DNA of 20,997 bases, from contig DASYRG010000051.1 in the NCBI GenBank assembly GCA_036004665.1, forward strand, positions 1 through 20,997, read 5' to 3'. Below, in pieces: positions 6,750 to 12,833 of this stretch (positions are counted from its first letter, which is position 1; every line of letters begins with the position of its first letter). Both the position numbers and the translations under genes were made by a program. The notes under the pieces were generated by a model. The model was not told the DNA's origin. It searched no databases and saw nothing but the letters and a program-made list of their open reading frames with translations. Origin of the DNA: JACQGZ01 sp036004665. Its GTDB lineage: Bacteria > Sysuimicrobiota > Sysuimicrobiia > Sysuimicrobiales > Humicultoraceae.

Positions 6750-7310
6750 ATGCCGATTCATACTGAAGTCCTGGCCGCGGCGGTCCGCATCTGTCGTGAA
6801 CGAGATTCTTGGATCTTTTCACCGAACGAGATCGTGCGCGCGCTCCCCCATCTGAATCCACACTCGGTCAGGACGCACGTCGTCAGCCGCTGCTGCGTCA
6901 ACGCTCCGAAGAATCATCCACATAAGTGGGACTATTTCCGCCGACTGGAGCGCGGGCGCTACGAGATCCTCCCGGCGTACCGCCGTCGCCCGAAGACCGG
7001 GGAGTCACGCCGCGGCGCGCCCGCGCGTGTCGCTGAGGCCAAGACGCCGTATGTTTCCAAGGGTTCGCCAGGCGCCCGTCAGACGGTGCACGCCGTCCTG
7101 CATCGAGAGCGTGACATGTATGTCGCCGAGTGCCTGGAGGTGGCCGTCGTCACGCAGGGACATACCCTGGATGAATTGCTCGCGAACCTGCGTGAAGCAC
7201 TGGCGCTTCATCTCGAAGGGGAGGAGGCAGCGCTGCTGGGGCTGGTAGCCAACCCGCGACTCGTCATGACCTACGAGACTCCACTCGCCGTTGATGGCGC
7301 CGGGCCTTAG
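6750..7310 (+). CDS. hicB: HicB-like antitoxin with N-terminal winged-helix-like domain
   Basis: A 186-residue two-part protein. Residues 1-78 look like a small winged-helix domain resembling DUF7669: FSPNEIVRALPHLNPHSVRTH near 23-43, then NAPKNHPHKWDYFRRLERGRYEILP near 51-75. A basic linker (79-110) follows. Residues 111-180 are a HicB fold: TVHAVLHRERDMYVAECLE, a central VAVVTQGHTLDELLANLREAL, and LHLEGEE. HicB neutralises the HicA mRNA interferase and usually represses its own promoter through a separate DNA-binding domain, commonly placed C-terminally; here the candidate DNA-binding domain is N-terminal. The start is ATG 6750, downstream of a consensus promoter. It overlaps hicA by 17 bases. 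Confidence 0.8.
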   Translation: MPIHTEVLAAAVRICRERDSWIFSPNEIVRALPHLNPHSVRTHVVSRCCVNAPKNHPHKWDYFRRLERGRYEILPAYRRRPKTGESRRGAPARVAEAKTPYVSKGSPGARQTVHAVLHRERDMYVAECLEVAVVTQGHTLDELLANLREALALHLEGEEAALLGLVANPRLVMTYETPLAVDGAGP

Positions 7311-7542
7311 GTCCCTGACGGCCCGGGAAGTCCTCCAGGCATTGACCGCGTTCGGATTTGAGGTTGTCGCCACCCGTGGCAGCCACGCCAAATTGCGCCG
7401 CATTCTCCCCGGCGGGGAGAGGCAGGTCCTGACGCTCCCTCTGCACCGCGAGCTCGCGCCCGGGACGTTGCGAGCGATCTTCCGCCAGGCGACTCGGTAC
7501 ATCCCTGAGGGCGAACTGCGCCCCTGGTTCTTCAAAGACTGA
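7294..7542 (+). CDS. hicA: HicA-type mRNA interferase toxin
   Basis: An 82-residue protein with the compact dsRNA-binding-like HicA fold. TAREVLQALTAFGFEVV (about 8-24) forms the first helix, RGSHAKLRR supplies the conserved G-S-H with the catalytic histidine, and LTLPLHRELAPGTLRAIFRQA with a final FKD tail matches the C-terminal half. HicA cleaves mRNA and is held inactive by HicB. ATG 7294 is preferred; a TTG lies one codon upstream at 7291. No ribosome site is evident, and the 17-base overlap with hicB points to translational coupling. The order antitoxin then toxin is the less common arrangement for hic loci and would help keep the antitoxin in excess. Confidence 0.85.
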   Translation: MAPGLRSLTAREVLQALTAFGFEVVATRGSHAKLRRILPGGERQVLTLPLHRELAPGTLRAIFRQATRYIPEGELRPWFFKD

Positions 7543-7650
7543 ATTCTGCGCTTCCTTGACCCCCCTTCTGGACTCTGCCATCGTAGACGGTGCGAAACAT
7601 GACTTCCGTACTCAAGAATTGAGCACGCCCATCGGGGCGAGGTGGTAGGC

Positions 7651-8820
7651 ATGGCGGTTCAGGCACAGCGGCGCACTCCGATGCTCACCCGCGAGCAGTT
7701 GGAGCGCTATTCGCGGCAGATCCTCCTCGAGGAGATCGGCCTGGCCGGGCAGCGCCGCCTTTTGGAGAGCCGGGTCCTGGTGGTCGGGGCCGGGGGGCTG
7801 GGCAGCCCGTCGGCGCTCTACCTGGCGGCGGCCGGAGTCGGGACGATCGGCATCGTGGATGGGGACCGGGTGGAGTTGAACAACCTCCACCGGCAGATCC
7901 TGCACACGACCGCTGGGATCGGGGCGGCGAAGACCGAGTCCGCGCGCCGCACCATCGAAGGGCTCAACCCGGACGTGACGGTGCGCCTCTTTCAGACGAC
8001 GCTGAGCAGCGAGAACGCGCTAGAGATCATCGGTGAGTTCGACCTGGTGGTGAACGGCAGCGATAACTTCCCCACGCGCTACCTGGTCAACGATGCCTGC
8101 GTCTTTCTGAAGAAGCCCCTCATCGACGCCAGCATCTTGAAATGGGAGGGGCAGGCCACCACTTTCCTGCCGGGAGAGGGATGCTACCGCTGCCTCTTCC
8201 CGACGCCGCCTCCTCCCGGCGTTGTCCCCTCGTGCGCGGAAGGCGGGGTCCTCGGCGCGCTGGCCGGCTTCATGGGGACGCTGCAGGCCACCGAGGCGGT
8301 GAAGGTGCTGCTGGGCCGCGGGCGCACCCTGGCTAACCGGCTGCTCCTCTACGATGCGTTGGAGAACGACTTCCGTGTGGTCCGCTGGGCGCGCAACCCC
8401 GCCTGCCCGGTGTGCGGTGACCAGCCGACGATCACAGAGTTGATCGACTACGAGCAGTTCTGCGGGCTCCCAGGCCGGCACGCCGCTGTCGTGGAGGACG
8501 GAGCGGTACCCGAAATCGATCCCGCGGAGGCCTACCGGCTGGTCAACGAGGGCGCGCAGTTGATCGACGTCCGCGAACCGTGGGAGTGGGCGCAGGCGCG
8601 CATCCCGGGCGCCACGCTCATCCCCAAGGGCGAAGTGCCGCAGCGGCTCACCGAGATCGATCCGAACCGCCCGGTCGTGGTGCACTGCGCCGTGGGCGCC
8701 CGGAGCGCCGAGGTCGTCAAGCTGCTTCAGCGCTCAGGTTACGGCCAGGCCGTCAACGTGCGCGGCGGCATCATCGAGTGGATGAACCAGCGGCTGCCGG
8801 TCGAAACCGCGGACAGGTAG
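7651..8820 (+). CDS. moeB: MoeB/ThiF-type sulfur-carrier adenylyltransferase fused to rhodanese
   Basis: A 389-residue fusion. Residues 11-270 are an E1-like adenylyltransferase: YSRQILLEEIGLAGQ near 20-34, the ATP-binding VVGAGGLGSPSALYLAAAG at 44-62, zinc cysteines CYRC (178/181) and CPVC (252/255), and SCAEGG with C195 at the E1-type cysteine position. Residues about 285-389 are a rhodanese domain with the persulfide-carrying C346 in VVHCAVGARSAE and the closing GGIIEWM. Such MOCS3-like fusions adenylate the C-terminus of MoaD/ThiS-type carriers and convert it to a thiocarboxylate for molybdopterin, thiamine, cysteine or tRNA thiolation. No carrier gene is adjacent, so the pathway is open. 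ATG 7651 is chosen for GAGGTGG at 7639-7645; GTG 7642 and ATG 7681 are alternatives. Confidence 0.92.
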   Translation: MAVQAQRRTPMLTREQLERYSRQILLEEIGLAGQRRLLESRVLVVGAGGLGSPSALYLAAAGVGTIGIVDGDRVELNNLHRQILHTTAGIGAAKTESARRTIEGLNPDVTVRLFQTTLSSENALEIIGEFDLVVNGSDNFPTRYLVNDACVFLKKPLIDASILKWEGQATTFLPGEGCYRCLFPTPPPPGVVPSCAEGGVLGALAGFMGTLQATEAVKVLLGRGRTLANRLLLYDALENDFRVVRWARNPACPVCGDQPTITELIDYEQFCGLPGRHAAVVEDGAVPEIDPAEAYRLVNEGAQLIDVREPWEWAQARIPGATLIPKGEVPQRLTEIDPNRPVVVHCAVGARSAEVVKLLQRSGYGQAVNVRGGIIEWMNQRLPVETADR

Positions 8821-8826
8821 CGGCCC

Positions 8827-9858
8827 GTGCGCCAGGCCGTCCTGAAATCCCCCAGAGTGCTCGCCCTTGAAGACCGGCCTGTCCCTCAGCCTGGCGCCGG
8901 CGAGGTGCTGCTGCGGGTCCGCGCCGCCCTCACCTGCGGCACCGACCTGAAGACCTACCGGCGTGGGCATCCCCGGCTGCCCACCGGGCCGTTCGGCCAC
9001 GAGTGCGCGGGCGACGTCGTGGCGGTGGGACCCGGCGTCGAGGGGGTGCGGGCCGGCGACGCGGTGATGTTCGTGCCTACCGCGCCCTGCGGGGTGTGCA
9101 CGATGTGCCGGGCGGGCGCGGAGAGTCACTGTGATCGGCTTTTCGCAGACATCGTCCTGGGCGCCTATGCCGACTACCTCGTGATCTCTCCCCGGGTCGC
9201 GGCCCGCCACCTGCTCCCCAAGCCCGCGCATCTCAGTTATATCGAGGCCGCCTTCCTCGAGCCGCTGGCCTGCGTGCTGCACGGCTGGCGCCGTCTGGGA
9301 CTGTCCGGTCCGTCAACCGTCGCGGTCGTTGGGCTGGGCTCCATCGGTCTGCTGCAGATCCTGACCGGCCGCGCGATGGGACACCGGATGGCCGCGGTGG
9401 GACGCCGGCCCGCAAGGCTGGCGCTGGCACAGAGGCTCAGAGCCGTTCCTATCGAGATCGAACAGGGCGAGGTCGAGTTGCAGCTGGAACGGGGCCTGGG
9501 TGCGCCTCCCGATGCCGTGATCGAGGCGACAGGCACCGACTACATCTGGGAGCGAGCTCCCCACTGGGTCCGTCCAGGAGGGCGCGTCCTCCTCTTTGGA
9601 GGGCTGGCCGGGGGCAGCCGCGTGACCTTTGACGCGGAGCGCCTGCACTACGGCGAGGTCGACCTGATCAGCGCGTTTCACTACGCGCCCGCGGATGTCG
9701 CCGACGCCGCCGCCTGGCTGGATACGCGGCGGATCGATGTGCGGCCGATCATCAGCGACGTGCGGCCCCTCGACGATATCGTGGGGGTCTTCGCCGAACT
9801 GGACCGGGGCGGGCCGGTGAAGGTGGCCCTGATGCCGGAGGCGGCGGAGTGGCGCTGA
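8827..9858 (+). CDS. Zinc-dependent medium-chain dehydrogenase (first of tandem pair)
   Basis: A 343-residue MDR-family alcohol/polyol dehydrogenase. The catalytic zinc ligands are C37 (TCGTD), H58-E59 (GHEC) and E145 (FLEPLAC). The structural zinc site is C88-x2-C91-x2-C94-x7-C102. The Rossmann motif VVGLGSIGLLQ lies near 168-177. At the end of the second Rossmann strand the sequence reads VGRRPARLA (191-199), with arginines rather than an acidic residue, which suggests NADPH use (inference). The overall pattern resembles threonine/sorbitol dehydrogenases, but I cannot name the substrate. GTG 8827, six bases after the moeB stop, is the start. The 3' end overlaps the next dehydrogenase by 10 bases, so the pair is cotranscribed and coupled. 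Confidence 0.88.
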   Translation: MRQAVLKSPRVLALEDRPVPQPGAGEVLLRVRAALTCGTDLKTYRRGHPRLPTGPFGHECAGDVVAVGPGVEGVRAGDAVMFVPTAPCGVCTMCRAGAESHCDRLFADIVLGAYADYLVISPRVAARHLLPKPAHLSYIEAAFLEPLACVLHGWRRLGLSGPSTVAVVGLGSIGLLQILTGRAMGHRMAAVGRRPARLALAQRLRAVPIEIEQGEVELQLERGLGAPPDAVIEATGTDYIWERAPHWVRPGGRVLLFGGLAGGSRVTFDAERLHYGEVDLISAFHYAPADVADAAAWLDTRRIDVRPIISDVRPLDDIVGVFAELDRGGPVKVALMPEAAEWR

Positions 9859-10880
9859 CTCTGCCGGCGGTGACGCGCACGGCCGTCTACCACGGGCCGG
9901 GCGACATCCGCATCGAGCGTGTGCCGATTCCCGCGCCCGGTCCGGGGGAGATCCTCGCGCGGATTCGGGCCTGCGGGTTGTGCAGCAGCGAGACGATGTC
10001 CTGGTACATGCAGCGCAAGGCGCCGGTGCCCCTGGGGCACGAGCCGGTCGGCGAGGTCGTGGTGGCGGGGGGCGGGGTCTCACGCCGGCCGGGGGAGCGC
10101 GTCTTCATTCACCATCATGCCCCCTGCCACACCTGCCGGGCCTGCCGCCGCGGCGATTTCGTCCATTGTCAGACGTGGCGGCGCACCCGCCTGGTGCCGG
10201 GGGGACTTGCGGAGTATGCGCTGGTCCCCGCGCCGGTGGTCGCGGCCGACTTGCTGGCGCTGCCGCCGGAAGTGGACGATGAGACGGCAGTCTTCGTCGA
10301 ACCACTCGCGTGCGCGCTGAAGGCCCTTCGGCGCGCCCGGCTCCGTCCCGACGACCGGGTGGCCGTGATCGGACTGGGCGTGATCGGCCTGCTGCAGGTC
10401 CTGCTCCTGCGCGCCCATGGGGCCGAACGCGTGATCGGAGTCGATCCCCTGCCGGAGCGGCGGGCGGCGGGGTTGGAAGCGGGCGCCCAGGTTGTCGGCG
10501 GCGCGGGGGTCGATGTGACAACCCTGGTCCGGGAGAGCACTGACGGGGGCGCCGACCTCGTGATCGTCACCCCTCCGTCGCTGGAGGCGCTGCGGTTGGG
10601 CTTCGACTGCGTGGCGCCCGGCGGGAGGCTGGTCGTGTTCACGCCCCTGCCGCCCGAGGAGAGCTGGCCCCTGCCGGTCCATGACCTCTTCTTCCGCGAG
10701 GTCACGGTGATCCCCAGCTACTCCGCGGGGCCGGACGATACACGGGAGGCGCTAGCCCAGCTGTCGGCCGGCCTGCCGGTGCGGAACCTGATCACCCACC
10801 GCCTGCGGCTCGATGAGGCCGCGGAAGGCTACCGGCTGATCGCGGCGGGGCGGGCGCTGAAGGTAGTGGTTCATCCATGA
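9849..10880 (+). CDS. Zinc-dependent medium-chain dehydrogenase (second of tandem pair)
   Basis: A 343-residue MDR dehydrogenase of the same type as its upstream neighbour and the same length, but clearly diverged. Catalytic zinc ligands are C45 (LCSSE), H64-E65 (GHEP) and E151 (VEPLAC). Structural zinc ligands are C93, C96, C99 and C107 (CHTCRACRRGDFVHC). The Rossmann motif VIGLGVIGLLQ lies near 173-183, and the second strand ends in GVDPLPERR with D199, which favours NAD(H). The start is GTG 9849, inside the end of the previous gene. The stop overlaps the cupin ATG in an ATGA junction. The substrate is unknown; a polyol, sugar or amino alcohol would be typical for the family. Confidence 0.88.
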   Translation: MALTLPAVTRTAVYHGPGDIRIERVPIPAPGPGEILARIRACGLCSSETMSWYMQRKAPVPLGHEPVGEVVVAGGGVSRRPGERVFIHHHAPCHTCRACRRGDFVHCQTWRRTRLVPGGLAEYALVPAPVVAADLLALPPEVDDETAVFVEPLACALKALRRARLRPDDRVAVIGLGVIGLLQVLLLRAHGAERVIGVDPLPERRAAGLEAGAQVVGGAGVDVTTLVRESTDGGADLVIVTPPSLEALRLGFDCVAPGGRLVVFTPLPPEESWPLPVHDLFFREVTVIPSYSAGPDDTREALAQLSAGLPVRNLITHRLRLDEAAEGYRLIAAGRALKVVVHP

Positions 10881-11404
10881 AGGAACATCACGCTGGCCGC
10901 GGCGGGCAGGAGGGGAATGGGGACGCTGAGGCGGTCGTCTCCTCCTGCGAAATCCCCGACCCCGAGCGCCGCCCGCAGCGCACGCTGCTGCGGTTTGATC
11001 CCTCCACCTTCTCCTGGGATGGCGTCGGCCGGCTAGCCTACAAACCCGCGGTCGAAGCGGCCCTCACCTGGGAGGGCGTGACCCGCCAGACGCTCATCGG
11101 CGCCGCCGGGGAGCCGGTGGCGTTTCACCTGCGGTACTTTGAGCTCGAGCCCGGCGGATTCAGCAGCCTGGAGCGCCACCACCACGCCCACACTATCGTG
11201 GTCATCCGCGGCCGTGGGCGCGTCCGCGTGGACGAGGAACTGCTGGAGGTGCGCCCGTTCGACACGGTCTACGTGCCGCCCGACGTCCCCCACCAGTTCC
11301 TCAACCCCGACAGAGGGGAGGCCTTCGGTTTTCTCTGCCCGGTGGACGCGGAGCGTGATGCACCCCGTCCCGTCGAGGCGGCCACCCCTCCGGATCGCGA
11401 CTGA
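10877..11404 (+). CDS. Single-domain cupin protein
   Basis: A 175-residue protein with one cupin barrel. The first conserved motif falls at ERHHHAHTIVVIRGRGRVRV (99-118), where the histidines near 101-105 are probable metal ligands, with a glutamate soon after. The second motif is PPDVPHQFLNP (134-144), with H139. The N-terminal 35 residues are hydrophilic and look disordered. Residues 36-98 carry an extra region (LRFDPSTFSWDG, then FHLRYFELEPGG) leading into the barrel. Cupins include sugar isomerases, epimerases, dioxygenases and binding proteins, so no reaction is assigned. The ATG overlaps the stop of the second dehydrogenase (ATGA), making this the last gene of the coupled group; the next gene is convergent, 13 bases away. 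Confidence 0.87.
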   Translation: MKEHHAGRGGQEGNGDAEAVVSSCEIPDPERRPQRTLLRFDPSTFSWDGVGRLAYKPAVEAALTWEGVTRQTLIGAAGEPVAFHLRYFELEPGGFSSLERHHHAHTIVVIRGRGRVRVDEELLEVRPFDTVYVPPDVPHQFLNPDRGEAFGFLCPVDAERDAPRPVEAATPPDRD

Positions 11405-11417
11405 CCGAACTTCCGTT

Positions 11418-11891
11418 CTATCGCGTCACCGTCAGGACCCCGCGCATGCCGAGGTCTCGATGGAGTTTGCCCTTGAGCTTCTCTCCGCACCAGAACCGGA
11501 AAGGACCCGTCCTGGTCGGGGTCAGGCGGATTGTGACGGTCTTGCCCCTGGCGACGTGAATCTCTTCGCCGTCTTCGAGCTCGCCGCCGGAGACGGCCAC
11601 GCCGCGCGCCGCCGCGAAGAAGGTGGGCGAGACGAACTCGTGCTCCATCGTGCCCTTGTTCGTGAGCCGCAGGATAATGGGCTGGCCGACCTTGACGGTG
11701 ATTGCGCTGGGGGTGAATCGAAACTCGGCCAGCGTTATGGCAATCGTACGTATGGCCGGCTTGGCCGCCGGGGTGGAGACGCCCGGTGAGGCCGGCGCGG
11801 CCGGCGATGAGTACGAGGCCGGCATGGCGCTCGGCGCGTAGGCCGCCAGAATCCCCAGCAGGACGGCGGCCGCGATCTGATATCGCATCAT
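11418..11891 (-). CDS. Exported cupredoxin-domain protein
   Basis: A 157-residue protein with an N-terminal signal segment (MMRYQIAAAVLLGILAAYAP and a few residues more), then an Ala/Pro/Ser-rich spacer to about 48 and a cupredoxin-like domain (50-157). Candidate copper ligands are H84 (MEHEF), C135 (FWCGEK), H144 (KLHRDLG) and M149 (GMRG), in the usual His-Cys-His-Met order. The Cys-to-His spacing is 8 residues, longer than in plastocyanin-like loops. It probably works outside the membrane in electron transfer or copper handling. ATG 11891 is chosen because GAGGTG (bases 11903-11898 on the - strand) lies 6 bases upstream; GTG 11900 would add three residues but overlaps that site. The gene is divergent from the Fe-S carrier gene. 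Confidence 0.83.
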   Translation of the reverse strand: MMRYQIAAAVLLGILAAYAPSAMPASYSSPAAPASPGVSTPAAKPAIRTIAITLAEFRFTPSAITVKVGQPIILRLTNKGTMEHEFVSPTFFAAARGVAVSGGELEDGEEIHVARGKTVTIRLTPTRTGPFRFWCGEKLKGKLHRDLGMRGVLTVTR

Positions 11892-11926
11892 GTGTTTCAC
11901 CTCTGATTCACCTGTATTGACGCTGG

Positions 11927-11954
11927 AACATAGGCGTCACACCAGCTTTGTCCA
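11927..11954 (-). promoter_or_regulatory. Promoter of the cupredoxin gene (TGGACA-16-TATGTT)
   Basis: On the - strand TGGACA (11954-11949) is followed after 16 bases by TATGTT (11932-11927), about 35 bases before the ATG at 11891. Five of six -35 and four of six -10 bases match the sigma-70 consensus. Confidence 0.5.
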
Positions 11955-12028
11955 TGGACTGTCACGCCTCAGTCACGGCCACACACGACATGGGACAGCG
12001 CGCGGGCGGCTGAAACCCTGACCGGCCG

Positions 12029-12056
12029 TTGACTCGGGGTCCGGGCACGCTAAAAT
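12029..12056 (+). promoter_or_regulatory. Promoter of the Fe-S carrier operon (TTGACT-16-TAAAAT)
   Basis: TTGACT (12029-12034) and TAAAAT (12051-12056) are 16 bases apart, a strong sigma-70-type pair. The ATG is at 12066, so the expected transcription start leaves only a few leader bases, and no normal ribosome site is present. Confidence 0.65.
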
Positions 12057-12065
12057 GAAGAAGCC

Positions 12066-12461
12066 ATGGCGATCATTCAGGAGTCTCCCGTCAACATCAC
12101 CGCGGAAGCGGCCTCCAAAGTGAAGGAGCTGCTGTCCCAGGAGCAGGAGGGGACGGCGCTGCGACTCTTCATCACGAAGGGCGGCTGCTCCGGCTACAGC
12201 TACGGCATGACCCTCGACACCGAGGTGCGTGAGGGCGATCAGGTGGTTGACCAGCACGGGGTCCGCCTGCTTCTGGACGGCCTCGCCGTGCGGCTGCTGC
12301 ACGGCGCCCAGATCGACTACACCCGCACTGTCATGGGCGAGGGCTTCACCCTCCGCAACCCCAACGCGATCTCCACCTGCGGCTGCGGCCACTCCTTCAC
12401 GACCGCGGACGATCCGGGGATGGCCGACCCCTGCGATGACGCCGCGGAGACGCAGGCTTAG
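12066..12461 (+). CDS. A-type iron-sulfur cluster carrier (IscA/ErpA/SufA family)
   Basis: A 131-residue HesB/IscA-family protein that receives and passes on Fe-S clusters. The three invariant cysteines are C41 in GGCSGYSYG and C105/C107 in STCGCGHSF; the usual NITAEAASKVKELL start and GEGFTLRNPNA segment are present. The C-terminal tail after CGCGHSF carries about 20 acidic residues beyond the typical end, including an extra cysteine C123. ATG 12066 lies just after a strong promoter and gives the family-standard N-terminus. The Nfu-type gene follows after 9 bases, so two Fe-S maturation factors are coexpressed. The subfamily (IscA, SufA or ErpA) cannot be decided by eye. Confidence 0.93.
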   Translation: MAIIQESPVNITAEAASKVKELLSQEQEGTALRLFITKGGCSGYSYGMTLDTEVREGDQVVDQHGVRLLLDGLAVRLLHGAQIDYTRTVMGEGFTLRNPNAISTCGCGHSFTTADDPGMADPCDDAAETQA

Positions 12462-12470
12462 GGGAGCGTC

Positions 12471-12755
12471 GTGGCGAGCGCGCTGGACTTGATCACCGGC
12501 GGGGAGACGTCGAACACCCCAGACGAGGCTCTCAAGCCTCGGGTCGAGGCCGTGCTGGAGATGATCCGTCCCGCCGTGCAAGGCGACGGGGGCGACATCG
12601 AACTGGTGGACATCGTTGATGGGATCGTGCAGCTGCGCCTGGCCGGCGCCTGCGTGGGCTGCATGCACTCGATGATGACGCTGCAGGTGGGCATCGAGCG
12701 GATGCTCAAGCAGCAGGTCCCGGAGGTCAAAGCGGTGGAGGCGATGCCGTTCTAG
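12471..12755 (+). CDS. NifU C-terminal-domain (Nfu-type) Fe-S scaffold/carrier
   Basis: A 94-residue stand-alone Nfu domain. The signature RPAVQGDGGDIELVDI (about 33-48) leads to the cluster-binding C61-x2-C64 in LAGACVGCMHSMMTLQ, and the protein ends with VPEVKAVEAMPF. Nfu proteins bind a [4Fe-4S] cluster between two monomers through CxxC and deliver it to apo-enzymes; lipoyl synthase is a known client in several organisms and is encoded in this window. GTG 12471 is the start, with GGGGAG (12461-12466) at the right spacing and overlapping the stop of the upstream carrier gene. The operon ends at the strong terminator beginning at 12778. Confidence 0.92.
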   Translation: MASALDLITGGETSNTPDEALKPRVEAVLEMIRPAVQGDGGDIELVDIVDGIVQLRLAGACVGCMHSMMTLQVGIERMLKQQVPEVKAVEAMPF

Positions 12756-12777
12756 GTTGCCCGCGCCGCGATCTTCG

Positions 12778-12810
12778 GGCCCCTCATGGCAGCATGAGGG
12801 GCCTTTTCTT
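12778..12810 (+). terminator. Rho-independent terminator after the Nfu gene
   Basis: A perfect 11-base GC-rich stem (12778-12788 with 12793-12803), loop GCAG, followed by TTTTCTT. It lies 22 bases after the Nfu stop and separates the Fe-S operon from the rtcB operon. Confidence 0.93.
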
Positions 12811-12833
12811 CGGGCCGGGCTGGAGGTGTCGTG

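Noticed and set aside
7556..7587. TTGACC as the -35 of a promoter before moeB
   Set aside because: No acceptable -10 lies 16-18 bases downstream.
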